Source of the DNA: Cycas panzhihuaensis
Lineage: Eukaryota; Cycadophyta
DNA: 64,000 nt
Reading direction: 5' to 3'
NCBI GenBank assembly: GCA_023213395.1
Contig: CM041465.1
Location: 246,085,741 to 246,149,740 of the forward strand
Under the pieces are notes generated by a model that ran no database searches, was not told the DNA's origin, and worked only from the letters and a program-made list of their open reading frames with translations. Each line of letters starts with the position of its first letter. Position 1 is the first letter of the stretch. Below, piece after piece: positions 1 through 12,572 of the stretch. A program made the translations under genes and the position numbers.

Positions 1-2958
1 AACCACCAAGTGAAAAGGTATGGTTTAATTAGTAGAGCCCAAATTTTAGAGAAAAAAAACACTATAAAGTTAAAAATGAATTAAATTATAACAAAGGTTA
101 AGATACTCTTATATCACAAACAAAGTTTATAAATAATGAGGTTAGTGTTAGATAGAATAAAAGATAAATAAATTTAGATCTACAAGTGAGTTTAGTGCAT
201 AAGGGGATTAAAGGGAATAAGTAGGAAAGAAGGACTAAATATTCTTTATGGAAAAGAGGTTTTAATAAGGGCATGTGAAGGTGATATATAGAGCAATGTA
301 AAAAGTTAAGTAAGAAACATATTAGAATATAAGAAGGTTGTAGGTAGGAAAATTTAGGATGCATAGGGTAAAGAGTCAATGTTAAGGTAGGGGGGTTTAC
401 AATGATAGAATAAAGGAATGAAACTTGTTGTGATAAAGAAACTTCCTAGAGAATGAGATGCAAAGAGGTATATCAAGTGAAATAAGAATTTTACCTACTA
501 AGAGTTAGGGAATTAGGAAGTCAAGTTTTAATTTAGTTATAGGATCTTGTTGTATAAAGGTTTATGAATTTTTCTAAAATTAAATGATTAGGATAAACAA
601 GAAAAGGTCTAAAAGAAATGGGCAAGTATATTATAGGATCTAAATTTAAAGTAAGTACCTTTTTAAAGACATCCCATTTATCATATTTTTCCTTAAGCTA
701 CTCATTGATGGGTGTTTTCTCACTTGATTCATGTATGTCACTTGACTTTTCATCATATTATTCATTAATAAGCTCCTCATTAGATTATTTTTTAATCTAC
801 TTAACTAGTTCTTCCCTTGCTTCTTTCTAATCCTTTATCTTTTCTTTAAGAATTTCTAGTTTGGCTATTAATATTTATTTTGATTTGGCTATTAATTTTG
901 GCAATGTATCTAGTGCTCTTAATTGGGTTTCTTGCTGACTCTTTCCCCTATCTTCTTCTCACCATTTTTCTATAAGGCTTTTGAAATTTTCATTATATTT
1001 ACACTTGTATTAATGTTTGTCCTACCACCTTTTCATCAAACTTATATAAAAAATATCTTGAAAAGGATATCTAATCAATTTAGGGAAATCATACATTAGA
1101 TGCCCACTCACAAGTTTTTCCATATAAATATGGCATAATAATTATACCAAAATCTTGTTTTAATGCTCTATGTGAGAATTTAAGGACTACCTTGATCCTA
1201 TCCAACTATTCTATGGGTTATACTCCTCCATCTCTATATGTGTAGGAATATCTATATGATTTTCTGTAATTCCCTTGTAGGGTTCCATCATTAAATATCA
1301 ACTTCAAATGAAATTCAATACATCAAATTAGAATTAAATTACATCATCTAATAACTTAAAATAAGGGACTCTAAACTAGGATTCTAATAATTTATATAAA
1401 ATCAAATTCTAACTTATGTAGTATAAGTTATAGCCAAAAATATCTAGGTGCCTCCTTTAAAATAATAAACTAAAAAAATAAGGGTTTTTAGCCCCTTAAG
1501 TTTCTAGCCCCTAGTCATATGCTCTCTCGGTAAGACCATTGACTACCAATTAGGGGGATAAAGAATCTCAAAAAAATTCTAATTATACTTAATTTCATTG
1601 ACATTAATAAAAATAAAATTCCAAGTTGGCATTTATCTATTTGACTCTTGTTTACTCATGTTTACTACATTTATTTCATTCCTTTATTTTTTGAAATGAG
1701 GATAATCATAATGATATTCCTTGATATGTGATAAGTACTTCTTTGTAGACTTAGTGTGCTATTAAGCCTTTACCCTCATTGACTAGGTAATATGATTACT
1801 CCTATTATTGGTGCTAGTGCCATGCCTTCTAAACAATTATTATTGTCATGGAAATCCTTAAATAAGACTTTATTCATTCATTGATATTTATGCCCTCTTC
1901 TAAGCCTCTAACTTTTATGGCTATAAATAATTGAAATATAATAATCATTATGGATGGCCCTCTTCAAGCAAACGATGAATAAGCACGGTAAGTCTACATC
2001 CAAAACTTGCACCCCCTATGCATGACTAGTTCTCTTCGATAAACCTACAAATATGCCTAGGCCTTCTAAACATAGATATATGAAATTTACTTACCCCTTT
2101 TACCTTTCCTTGTATGATATATAATCACCATTGAAGGGTTTTTTCTACTATTTTTTTCACTTTAAGCATTTTTGTTTATTGTTCTAAAGTATTAAATCAT
2201 TCTTATCAAAAATAACACAAATTTTATTGCATTGTATCTTCCCTTCTAAGATATCATAGATCTAATTTATGCACTCCCACGAATATTAGAGCATTGAATC
2301 CCAATAGGACCTTCCTTAGAATATGGATATTATTATTGAATTATATGACAATGCAAGACCTCCTTCCAAATATAAATATTAGTGATGATGAATTATATGA
2401 TTCCTCCTCTCCACAAATATTGGAGTGTTGTGTTGTAGCTTAATAATACAAGTATTACCAATGAATCTTATAATATTCACACTCCATCTAATAATTCTAC
2501 TGAATATTATGGCTCTTTAATAGTATAGGTGGTCATGATAGTATATGTGATGAGCCCAAGACCAAAATTGGTAGAAATTTTAATAGGTAATATCATATAA
2601 TAGTAGATACCAATGAACACATCAATAGTAAATGGTAAGTAATATCTTATAATAATCAACAATAGTGGGTTAGATATAAGCAATAGAATAGTAGTGGCTA
2701 TATCAATAAGATGATAGATTTCCAAGACATTGAAGGGATAAATAAAATTATAATCCTATTGTAAAGAGAATCATACAATAAGAGTTAGGGGTCTTCCCTA
2801 TTTATATGTGTTAAAATGGCCCCTTGAAAAAAAGACTTTAATAATAATAATAATAATAATATCAACTTCTACTTATTATTAATAGTCTAAGGATTATTAT
2901 AAGGGGTATTCTTTCATGATGAGAAATGGTATGATGTCTAATATGTGGTGATGATGTG
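1..2958. other. Unassigned AT-rich sequence
   Basis: I see no convincing coding region. The open frames at 98-379 (minus), 618-830 and 2507-2725 (minus) are low-complexity, rich in Leu/Ile/Ser, and match no family I know. About 1488-1525 contains a short motif (AGCCCCTTAAG, a few bases, then TAGCCCCTAGTCATA) that recurs near 33.08 kb and inverted near 23.23 kb, so at least that part is repeat-derived. An (AAT)n run lies at about 2839-2862. Confidence 0.5.
2839..2862. repeat. (AAT)n microsatellite
   Basis: About eight uninterrupted AAT/TAA triplets in unassigned sequence roughly 100 bp upstream of element A. Confidence 0.85.
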
Positions 2959-2963
2959 ATCCA

Positions 2964-3412
2964 TATTAAGATATTAAATTTCACAAAAGTTGATGTAGTG
3001 TTTAATTAGTAAACGAGTCGTCATTGGTCAACATGAAAGGTTCTTATATGTGTCCTTTTTGGTTGATGTATTAGAATAAAACTATTACTTAATATATAAG
3101 GTGATGGATCTATAAATATATATACATATCATTTGAATAATAGAGTGAAAGAGAGTTAAGTTCCATCATTCTCCTATGGTTTTTTCTATCTAGGGTTTTT
3201 TACTTATAAATCTAGTATCTCATGATGATATCTTTCATATGCATAATTATATTATATTAATATATATATAATTTATTTATTATGATTTATGAATATATTA
3301 AATGCCTTATGAATGATTCATATTTCATTATTTTTTTTAGAAGTTATATATTGATGAATGATGTACATATCTATTTTCATGATTATATAAGCCAATTCAA
3401 TAAATTTTAACA
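2964..3412 (+). repeat. Element A 5' LTR
   Basis: It aligns along its length with 17837-18272. Shared blocks include GTTGATGTA, ATTGGTCAA, GGTGATGGAT, GTGAAAG and TATATTGATGAATG. The end TTTTAACA is followed directly by the primer-binding site. Many substitutions and small indels separate the pair, so the insertion is old. Confidence 0.75.
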
Positions 3413-3430
3413 TAGTATTAAAGTGCAAGT
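3413..3430 (+). other. Element A primer-binding site (decayed)
   Basis: TAGTATTAAAGTGCAAG directly follows the LTR. It resembles the plant tRNA-iMet primer-binding site TGGTATCA(G/A)AGC with G-to-A and C-to-T changes. Confidence 0.6.
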
Positions 3431-4959
3431 AAAGAGATTATGATTAAACTTATTATAGTTATAGAGTAGAAGTAGCAAGTAAGTTGAACACCACACACAC
3501 ATGGAGATAATATTCACCATATGAGGATAATCCATGTATGCTTTGTAAGACCTAGTATTGAGCTACTATCAAGTCAATATAAGCTTACATCAAGAGTCAG
3601 TATAGAAAGGTTGATTTAATGAGATAAAAGTCAAGTGATTGAATGTCAAAGGCATGAAGATAATTGAGCTTAAAATAATTAAAAAAAAATGGTTATTATA
3701 ATTCATAAATATATTTATACATGTAACTAGCATATTCTTAAGACATGTAAGTGTTTGAAAAGTGCACATAAGCTTGGTGAGGAAGAAGGTTATTATTCTT
3801 TTTATTTACTGATACAAGCTTGTGAATTAGATGAAACTACAATAGATGGATATCAATGTATTACAACCATTATATCACACATTGTGATTTATGTTTATAG
3901 AAGTTGTTTTGAACATCCTAGTAGGGATTCACTACTATATAGTTTCATGATTCTTTAGGTTTGAAAGGCATATTCACCATTGAATTATTGATGCATCATG
4001 ATATTGACAAGTATGTTTGAGTGAGAGGTTAGTTTTATCAACAAAAATTTTGAGAATAGATGATAACTAGGGTTTGAAACACATCATGCATGTTGGGATA
4101 AGTTATTCAATAATTTATTGATATTGTTATGAGTATAAGGATGGCATTTCTTGAGACTTTCATAAGTAAAATATCAAGTTCCCTTATGAGACCGTAATAT
4201 ATATGTATGGTAGATGTTGTTACTATTAGTTGGCAATAGTTATAACCTTTGATAATGATTAGGGAAGTTTATAGTTTATAACCATCTATGGACTAAGCAT
4301 ATGGATTGATCCCCATCCTTTTATGGATTGTTATTACCTCAAAATACCATGCACATTTCTATGACTATGATTGCAAAAGAGCAATGATATGTTTGAAATT
4401 ATTTATTTATTTTAGGAGATTATAGTAAATTGTTATAGTATTAAAAATTTAAAGAAGACATCATTTGGGTAGTGTTACTATTAAGAAACCACTTTTTTAA
4501 ACTAGATGGGAGAGAATTATAGATGTTTTTTTAGTTGTTGAGTTGAGAGAATTATTAAGGTTGAAATTCATGTAGAGATATAATCGTCCTTGATTTGAGT
4601 TATCACCTTATAAAAATATAGTTGGTACCCATAGGAAATTGCCATGTAGATATCATTAGATCTATAATGGATCATTAAAGAATGTTAAGTTATTTATTGA
4701 ATATTTTATACTTTCACAATAGATCTAAAACCATATTAAACTACTATTCATTGAATCCCATATAAAAATGCTCAAACATTATTGATTGAAGAAATGATCT
4801 TCGAAGAATTACAAAGGTACTATGTATTTAGTTACATATATAATGAAATTAAATCACTATTAAAAAATTACTTTGTAAGCTTAGAAAACTCATAGAAACT
4901 CTAAGATAAATGGCAATAAAATTTTATAGTGAACATTTTTTTTTTTAAGTTTATGATTA
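3431..4959 (+). other. Element A internal region, left part (non-coding)
   Basis: No gag or pol motif is visible. One 67-codon open frame (3755-3958, beginning MKSAHKLGEEEGYY) is unrecognised and lacks supporting context. The region ends at AGTTTATGATTA (4948-4959), which abuts element B and is echoed on B's far side. Confidence 0.5.
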
Positions 4960-4972
4960 TGTTGGGTGTAAT
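4960..4972 (+). repeat. Element B 5' LTR, first 13 bp
   Basis: TGTTGGGTGTAAT matches the first 13 bases of B's 3' LTR at 15832 (TGTTAGGTGTAAT). Its last five bases, GTAAT, are the left target duplication of element C. Confidence 0.85.
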
Positions 4973-5283
4973 TGAAAGAGGTTAATGTATCAAGGTTATT
5001 TGTGTAGATTAATTATGTGACTTTAGGATATATTATTAGCATTAGTCTCTTAATGAAATACACTTTATGTGCATTTATATATAATTTTAGGTTTATGTCA
5101 TTAAGTGAGAAAATCCTAACCCTAATACTTACCCTCAATAATAAAAGGTGAAATCTCAAGGAATGAGTCATTATTCATTCTCACCTCCAAGCTTACTCTC
5201 ATGTCTTGTTTCATCTCTTTTTTATTCTCCATTACTATTATGTGCATGTAAGTGATTTATTCCCTAGATCCATCCTTCCTTCA
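4973..5283 (+). repeat. Element C 5' LTR
   Basis: It starts TGAAAGAGGTTAATG and ends CCTTCCTTCA, giving TG...CA termini. It aligns end to end with 12257-12567, including AGTGATTTATTCCCTAGATC near the 3' end. Differences are mostly C/T and G/A. Confidence 0.95.
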
Positions 5284-5285
5284 TA

Positions 5286-5297
5286 TGGTATCAAAGC
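5286..5297 (+). other. Element C primer-binding site
   Basis: TGGTATCAAAGC lies two bases after the 5' LTR. It is the usual copia primer-binding site, complementary to the 3' end of initiator tRNA-Met. Confidence 0.9.
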
Positions 5298-7232
5298 TAG
5301 AAGGGGATCTATTCACTCCATTCCACTTGCATGGAGTAATTTTGCCTCTCATTCACCTTTAATGTGAAGTATTAAGAGTGTACTCATCATTTTTAATATT
5401 TTAAGAGCTTAAAATTATATTACTTTATATGTTGTTACTTTCTCTATATGTGCAAAATTTTAGAGGTAAAAAATATAGATTTTTAAATCCATTTAGTTGC
5501 CGAAACAGTCCGAGAAACATTAAAAGCATACAATTTTATAGAAAATTTGACCATCTCATGTTTTAATGAAATTTGGCATGTAGGGTTACCTTACTAAGAG
5601 GATTATTTTTTTCTTCTAGAGTAGCTTTAGATTTAAGCTACAATAGTGAGTTTTGGCTGAGACAAAAGGTTAAAATTTGTTAATGAGTGACTTAAGGCAC
5701 TTTTCCTAATGAAATCCTTTAATCATAAGCTAAAAATCTAAAAGTTTTTAAGGGATATAGTAGATTTACATATTAGGATAATTTTAAGATAAATCTCATC
5801 AAATTTCATCCACTGGTTAGTGAGATCTATGCAGTTTTCTTACGGATGCTAAATTTACTTACTCAACCCTACAAAGGACATTGCGAGGGCATTTCAGGTA
5901 GTTTTTTGGCTAATTTTGGAGATGGTACTAAAGAAAAAGTTGATGTACATGTTAAGATACAACTTTTAACATATTGAAGTTTAGATTCTGAGATAGTGGA
6001 TCTGGTAAGATTTTACTTTTGTGTTTTTTTTAGGCAAAAATTTTTATACCTTTCTAGAAATCTGACTTCAGTACTCTATTAGAAATGACATTCTGAACAC
6101 TTTTTTCTTCTACCATAAATATAGATTCCACCATTTAGGCCTTCATATTTATAATTTTTAGAAAATTTTACCCATTTATCATTATATATAAATTTTGTAA
6201 AAAAATCATACAATGGGGTAAAATAGCATGCATCTAGAGTTAGAAAAATCAGTGTTTTAGCGATAAGTTGATCTACTTTTTAGCTTATTGTTGATTTTAT
6301 ATTAAAATTTCTAGAAATGTATTTAGAAACATTGTACTAAAGCTAGAGAAACCTTGGATTGGAAGTAATATCTGGTCCCCCTACTAAATCTAACATGCTT
6401 TTTCTATTTGTACATATAGCATAAAGCATCACATAAAGTGGCAACAATAACAAATCAAGCACAAAGGTAAGCAAGTATATTTAGCAACTTTCTATTTCAG
6501 TTTTTAATTATTTAGGAATAATTTACATTATTCCTAAAAGGAATCTCATCCGTACGATTTATACCGCTAATTCTTGACTTGTATACCTACTCGCCTTGGT
6601 TGAAATAGACCATGATTGGCTGAAGTCTAGGCCCTAAGAGAGGTACACGTTTTATATTGGGTCTGTTCTTAACCAGAATAGTGGTAGAGGGATAGGTTAA
6701 CCATACATATAGCCTCCAATCAAGAATAATTTTGATAACCACCTTGGAAAACTAAAAATATTAATTCAAAATTAAAATTAACCTAGTCTAATATCCATCA
6801 TAGCCATGGGATACGCACACACTATTTGACTCTTTAGAAAAGGTATATAGTTGTTCACTAGTAAACTAGGTGAGGACTAAGAGTACCTAGGCTCCATTGT
6901 CACTTGGATTTCATCACCAAGCACAGGTGTGGGTATCATGTGTGAAGGCCCTAATCATATACTAGAAGCCTTAAGCATTAAAACTTCACCTACATTTGGA
7001 TATAAGTTAGAGGTTAGTGGCATGACACATCATCACTCTTTACTAGCTCTACATTAGGCCTCATTCTTACATCATTGCTCGTATTTATTTTTTATAATTA
7101 TTGAAAAATACTTAATCATTACTTACTTCTCATCATAATATTTATTTCTACATCCCTGCTACACCAGGTGTACTAGCCATATGTGTTAGTAGCATATACT
7201 TCTATCATATCTTCTACTTCTTCATCATCACC
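5298..7232 (+). other. Element C 5' leader
   Basis: This 1.9-kb stretch between primer-binding site and gag has no coding signal I can recognise. Long leaders are known in plant copia elements. Confidence 0.6.
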
Positions 7233-8350
7233 ATGTCATCTCAATTTAAGTAGAATATCAATTATATATTGAAAGGCAAAGAAAATTAGGATTTATGGTA
7301 CACTAGAGTTAAAAATACTACAAAGTATGAAGGCCTTTAAAGAACCCACTTGTAGCCTACACCTATCATACCTGCAATAGCTACAACATTTGCTTCTGGT
7401 GGATCTGCCCCAATAGCTCCTACATATGCTACAGTTAAACTATAATGAGATATAGATGATAAAAAGATTCGTGTAGGAATTCTATTAGTCACTAATCACT
7501 CCTTGCATAACTTGATTAATGAAGAGCAACATGATACAACCTAGAAGGTCCTTGAAGTTCTCAAAAAGAACTTTGATACTAAGTTAGATTTAGAATTTGT
7601 TCATCTTATTCTAAAAATGAACAAATTAAAAATATAGAAGGGATGAGCTCATGAGATAATAAATCTCCTTCAACCAATAAAATAAGTAATTGATAAATAT
7701 TTTAAGACCCAATGTATCACTTGGGCATTCTTGATCCAATCAAATCTACATATCCCTAATTATAAAAAATTGCTTGGAAGTCTTCAATCTAGTGGAACAT
7801 TAAAGACACTCAACTCTAAAGCACTTGCCAAGAAGTTCATAGAATTTGACAAGACCTTTGATACCAACTTTATAGCCTGTGACTCTCTTCTAGATGTAAC
7901 TTTTGAGGTGGAAGAAGAAGTTTTCTATACAAAAAATCAAGGTCCCTCTCATGGTAGAGGAAATAACTGAGCAAGAGGAAGAGGAAGAAACATGAGAAAT
8001 CATCCACAAGATTAACCAAACCCTCAGTCATAGCCTCAACAATCTTAAGGCTAAGGGAAACCTCAACAAAGAGTAAGAAAGTTAGACCAAACCAGTACCT
8101 CTTCAGGGACTAGCAATCAAACTATTATGTGTGATCAATTTAACTGTAAAGGACATTTTGTAAAAGATTGCAGAACTTCCACTTATAAGGTGGCTAAGTT
8201 CTAACTAAAACATGGATCTTACAATGTTGAAGAAACTTATGAAGAATCCTTTAGTAGTGCAGGTTGTGTACAAGCACACTTTCATAGAATTGAGGGATCT
8301 TCAACATTAAATACCATTGACCAACCAAAGAGATACTTTGAAGCTTGATG
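7233..8350 (+). pseudogene. gag: Element C gag (copia capsid/nucleocapsid), decayed
   Basis: Starting at the ATG at 7233 (MSSQF), one frame reads through gag into protease and integrase if in-frame stops are ignored. The N-terminal part has the plant copia gag pattern with LWYTRVK near the start. A better preserved stretch at 7731-7970 includes a SGTLKTLNSKALAKKF block, then a Gly/Arg-rich segment with GPSHGRG. The zinc knuckle at about 8131-8172 reads C-DQ-F-NCKG-H-FVKD-C, so the second Cys ligand of the CCHC box is replaced by Phe. In an active element gag would form the cytoplasmic particle that packages element RNA. This copy cannot, because of many stops. Confidence 0.88.
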
Positions 8351-8381
8351 TGGATATATCACTTGTGAATTCCCTTCACCA

Positions 8382-8850
8382 ATGCCAAGCCCTACTGGAA
8401 TTGTAAATAGTGTGGCTTCAATCGATAAATACTGGATCATGGACATAGGAGAAACTCAATATATGGCATGCAATCATAGCCTATATCAAACATTTGACTC
8501 AAATATTCAAGGAGTTATTCACATGGCTGATAAATCACAACAACCTGTTGAAGGAATTGGTAACATTTGCCTGAAACTCCCAAGCTTAAGGGATTTTACA
8601 TTACTTGATGTCTTATATATATCTAATCTCAAACAAGACCTACTCTTCTTATCCACACTTGTCTCCCATGGATTTAATCTAAGTGTAACTACAAATTATT
8701 AGACTCTCCAGGTCATTCACCCTCCAACTAATCAAGTGGTCTTGATTGGACATCTCTTTGGCAAACTCTTTCTACTGAATGGCTCTCCATCTTTTAAAGC
8801 GCATTGTGCCTAAAGCCCTTATACTGATGAAGAATTTATATTTAACTCCA
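8382..8850 (+). pseudogene. Element C aspartic protease
   Basis: Translation in the gag frame gives YWIMDIGETQYMAC near 8430. This sits where copia proteases carry the catalytic D-S-G-A motif; here it reads D-I-G-E. Downstream is the typical VLYISNLKQDLL segment (about 8610-8650). The frame is open for 106 codons and ends in a stop at 8701-8703, followed by the linker to the integrase zinc finger. The protease would have cleaved the gag-pol polyprotein. The altered active-site triplet and stops make it dead. Confidence 0.88.
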
Positions 8851-8869
8851 TCTTGACCCATCCAATATT

Positions 8870-9480
8870 ATCACTAGAATCTCTTTGGCATACTCGCATG
8901 GGCCATATTCACATTGATAGACTTAGAGATCTTTATAACACTCTTCCAAATGTTCCAAAGTTCTCCTCTAAGCCATTTAAATGTGAATCTTGTATTATTG
9001 CCAAATCTAATCAATAACCCTTTCCTAAAAGTTAGTGGAAATCAAGCCACCCATTATAATTGGTACACTCTGATTTGTGTAGAACAATGACCATTCCTTC
9101 ACCGAAGGGTAAGTTATATTATCTCTTTCATTGATGATTTTACTAGAAAAGTATGAGTAGCTTTTCTACATGAGAAAGATGAAGCCTTCCGTGTATTTAA
9201 AGAATTCAAAGCTTGCACTAAAAAAGAGTCAGGTTATCAACTCAAATGTCTTTGAACTAATAATAGTAATAAATATACCTCACATGAGTTTGAAAGCTAC
9301 CTTTAAGGCAATGGCATCAAGCATTAAATAATAGTAACAGGTACCCCACAACAAAATGGAGTTGCCAAGCACATGAATAGGACAATCATAAACATGGATT
9401 GTGCTATGTTGGTATATAAAAATATACCTGTCTACCTATATGATGAAGCCATCTAAACATATATTTATTGTATTAATGAA
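8870..9480 (+). pseudogene. Element C integrase
   Basis: The HHCC zinc finger is visible at about 8880-9005 as LWHTRMGHIHIDRL followed by CESCIIAK. The catalytic core begins with LVHSDLCR (about 9060-9085). Around 9255 TNNSNKYTSHEFE occupies the second catalytic region, with Asn in the place usually held by Asp. QQNGVAKHMNRTI (about 9350-9390) has Lys where the third catalytic residue, Glu, is expected. A frameshift lies near 9110. Integrase would have inserted the cDNA and made the 5-bp duplication seen at the element's ends. Confidence 0.88.
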
Positions 9481-9489
9481 AAATAGGAC

Positions 9490-10280
9490 ATGAATAGGAC
9501 AATCACCTAATGAAAAGTAGTCAGGACAAGCTCCCATTATTCACTACTTCAAAATTTTTAGCTCTACATACTATGCCCATATTCTAGATATAGATCAAAA
9601 TAAACTCCAACCAAGGGCACTTAAAGGCATCTTTGTTAGATACCCTATGGATAAGAAAGGGTATAAGGTCTTTATACCTTTACAATGAAAATTTATTATT
9701 ACTAGAGATGTCATTTTTGTAGAGACAGAGGATCAATCACTTAGATTAGACTCCAAAATACCCTTATGCTACTATAATAATGTTATCAAATACGATGTTT
9801 AAATTCTAAAATTTATCATGGGAGGGGGCCATAAATTACTCTAAATATTAGAAGCTGACATTAGAGCCTTGGAGGATACAAGTTGTGACTTTGAATAGAT
9901 GAGTGCACATCCAGTACCATCCTTTGAAGATAGCAGAGTTGACATAGGAAAAGCCATTATAGAAGAATCATCCTCTCCACTGTCAATTGACAAAGGAAAA
10001 ATAATGGTAGAAGGACCATCTTCCTCAAGTGCAACAACATCCTCCTCATAAAATGATCATTTTAATAAATAAGATGAGAACCAAGAAGTTGAGAAAATGA
10101 ACACCTCATTCCAACTCGAGGATCTCGAGAAGCCCGTCAGCTCAATAAAGACATACAACCAGATGAGGTGGGGAAAACTAGCACTTGAAGTGCCCATAGA
10201 GCAAGGATACAAGAATTATTATATACTAAGCTTAAACTGGCAGAACTATATCTTACTCTTAATGAAAAACCTCTCTCATA
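9490..10280 (+). pseudogene. Element C integrase C-terminus and linker to RT
   Basis: Weak copia similarity continues (integrase C-terminal region around 9540-9720), then a poorly conserved Ser/Glu-rich linker of the kind that separates integrase from reverse transcriptase in plant copia elements. Frameshifts and stops prevent a clean reading. The open frame at 10097-10294 belongs to this linker or a shadow frame. Confidence 0.55.
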
Positions 10281-11000
10281 CCAAAAAGCTGTAAAATATA
10301 CAGTCTGGAGAAATACAATAAGTGAAGAATACCAACCTCTTATAAAAATTGGTACATGGGAGCTCATTGATCTACCACTTGACATAAAGTTGGTTCAAAA
10401 TAAATGGGTGTTCAAAAATAAATATAAATCAGATGGCACCCTTGAAAAATATAAGGTGAGGTTGGTAGCTAAGGGATTTACACAAAGGGAAGGCATCGAC
10501 TATACTGAAGTCTTTGCACCTACAACAAAGTGGCCTACAATTAAAATTCTTATGGTCTTGGCTACTCAACGGGGTTCGAAAATCTACCAGCTTGATATTA
10601 AGACTGCATTTCTCAATAGAGATCTTGAAGAAGAAATTTGCATGGCTTAACCAGAAGGATATGAGATCGAAGGTCAAGAACATAAGGTTTGCAAGCTCAA
10701 AAAGTCCTTGTATAGCCTTAAACAAGCCCTCGTGCTTGGTTTTCCAAGTTGTCTGAAAGAATAAGGTAACTTGGATATAAGGTTTGTGACTACCAAGATA
10801 TTAATACAACATTATTCATCAAGTGCCAAAAGGATAAAGTCACTTATCTTATTATCTTTGTGGATGACATGCTAGTAACGGGTAATAGTGAATAGACAAT
10901 AAGCCAACTAAAAAAGGACCTTTACAAAATGTTTAAATTGTCTGACTAAGGTTTGATGAAATATTACTTGGGAATTGAAGTAATATAAAAGAATAGAAAA
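10281..11000 (+). pseudogene. Element C reverse transcriptase
   Basis: The best preserved part of the element. WVFKNKYKSDGT, YKVRLVAKGFTQ and YTEVFAP (about 10400-10530) lead to QLDIKTAFLN (about 10588), which contains the first catalytic Asp. The catalytic pair is kept as FVDDMLVTG at about 10858-10885. There is a stop after EEICMA (10648-10650) and at least one frameshift near 10735. The enzyme would have copied element RNA into DNA in the particle. This copy cannot be translated through. Confidence 0.93.
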
Positions 11001-11029
11001 TTTTTCCTCTCCTAAGAAAAATACATCAA

Positions 11030-11760
11030 CAATCTTCTAACCAAATTTTAGTTAGAAGATGCTCAACTAGTGGATTTACCTATAGACCCTAATACCAAAC
11101 TTTTAGTTGATGGTGACATTAGGGAGGTAGACACAACACTCTATAGAAAACTTTTAGGTAGTCTCATCTACACTACTAATACAAGGCCAGGTATTAGATA
11201 CTCTGTCAGTATTCTTGCTCATTACATAACAAATCCTAAGCAAAATCATTGGTAGGTAACAGTACGAGTGTTGAGGTATCTTAAGATGGCTGACAAATAT
11301 GGTCTACTGTATGAACCTAATCTAGACTTTAAGCTTTCTATATACACAGACTTAGACTTTATAGGAGATAAAGATACAAGAAGATCTATGTCTAGGTATG
11401 TAACATTTCTTAAAACAGCACCAATACCATGGAGATCCAGATAGCAGAAGATAGTTGTTGATTCAACTATCAAAGCTAAATACATTGTTACTTTTGAGAC
11501 TAGCAAGGAGGTGATATGGCTTAGAAAATTATTGGAAACATTGAATATCACCTAAACAAGTCCTACTGGACTTCGTGTGGATAATCAATCAGTAATCCAC
11601 ATAGTAAAAAATCTTGTATTTCATAATCATACCAAATACATAAGTACAAAAGTCTACAAGATTAAAGAACTTATTCATGATGGCATAATTCAACTGGAAA
11701 ACTGCCCTATAGTAGATCAATTAGCCGATGTCTTTACCAAACTGCTGTAAAATATGAAGT
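11030..11760 (+). pseudogene. Element C RT connection and RNase H
   Basis: 11070-11255 encodes the connection segment LYRKLLGSLIYTTNTRPGI, a typical plant copia signature. The RNase H domain follows: YTDLDFIGDKDTRRSMSRY (about 11340-11398) includes the catalytic Asp, then WRSR, VDSTIKAKYI and VIWLRKLL. The C-terminal block KIKELIHDGIIQLE plus QLADVFTK (to about 11745) marks the end of pol. Stops replace what would be Gln codons in several places. Confidence 0.92.
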
Positions 11761-12242
11761 TTGAATAGTTTCAAAGGTAGCTCAGCATTAAGGTCTCTAT
11801 CTTTGACTAATCAAAGAAGATGGCAACAGGATCATCATACTCTATTCTCTTTGTGAAAACCCCTTATAGGCACAGAAGAATAAGAGTAGGTCTCTACTCT
11901 ATCCTATTTGTGAAAACCCCATGTGGGCATGGAAGGATAAAGATTGTATTAGTTTTAGAAAATTAGAATCTATAAAACCTAAAAGGGCATAGGGGATGAC
12001 CAAATGATATATGAAGACTCAGTAGATTAAGCTGTATATTTAAGTTGCTTAGCTATCAGGCTACATCAAAGAGCCACCTTAGCCATTTTGATTTATACAA
12101 GGGGTTGTAGATCTTAGAAAGTTCATGGATTTTTATTCCCCATGAGGGTTTTCCTACAAAAGTGTCATTTAGAATTTTAATATAATAATAAGGCTCAAAT
12201 AAAGACCTCATAGAATAGATTTTCTCAAAATGACCTTCCACC
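11761..12242 (+). other. Element C 3' untranslated region with a short tandem repeat
   Basis: Two imperfect copies of a roughly 53-bp unit (about 11838-11890 and 11893-11943) share CTCTATTCTCTTTGTGAAAA-like and AAACCCC...GGCA...GAAT/GGAT blocks. No coding signal is visible. The minus-strand open frame 12056-12244 is a shadow. Confidence 0.7.
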
Positions 12243-12256
12243 ATTAAGGGGGGGAT
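12243..12256 (+). other. Element C polypurine tract
   Basis: ATTAAGGGGGGGAT immediately precedes the 3' LTR and would prime plus-strand DNA synthesis. Confidence 0.88.
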
Positions 12257-12567
12257 TCAAAGAGGTTAATGTATCAAGGTCATTTATGTAGATTAATTAT
12301 ATGACCTTAGGATATATTGTTAGCATTAGTCTCTTAATGAAATGTACTTTATGTGCATTTAGATGTAATTTCAAGTTCATGTCATTAGGCGGGAAAATCC
12401 TAATCCTAATGCTCACTCTCAATAATAAAAGGTAAAATCTCAATGATGGAGTTATTATTTATTCTCACCTCTAAGCTTGCTCTCATATCGTATTTCATCT
12501 CTTTTTCATTCTCCATTGGCATTGTGTGCATGTGAGTGATTTATTCCCTAGATCCATCATTCCTTCA
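12257..12567 (+). repeat. Element C 3' LTR
   Basis: It aligns with 4973-5283. The first two bases are TC instead of TG, and the end is CCTTCA. The target duplication GTAAT follows at 12568-12572. Confidence 0.95.
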
Positions 12568-12572
12568 GTAAT

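Larger units (their letters stand above)
4973..12567 (+). mobile_element. Element C: full-length Ty1/copia retrotransposon (decayed)
   Basis: This is a complete 7.6-kb copia structure. It has 311-bp LTRs (4973-5283 and 12257-12567), a tRNA-iMet-type primer-binding site at 5286-5297 and a G-rich purine tract at 12243-12256. The domain order gag, protease, integrase, reverse transcriptase, RNase H is that of Ty1/copia. Perfect 5-bp target duplications GTAAT flank it (4968-4972 and 12568-12572), and the flanks rejoin as B's LTR. The polyprotein is broken by many stops and at least a few frameshifts, so the copy is inactive. Confidence 0.96.

Noticed and set aside
98-830. Open frames at 98-379 (minus) and 618-830 (plus)
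   Set aside because: Hydrophobic low-complexity translations of AT-rich DNA with no family resemblance and no supporting context.
3755-3958. 67-codon open frame in element A
   Set aside because: No recognisable motif, not at a gag position, and surrounding frames are full of stops.
10137-10725. Minus-strand open frames opposite element C RT
   Set aside because: Antisense shadows of the plus-strand reverse transcriptase.
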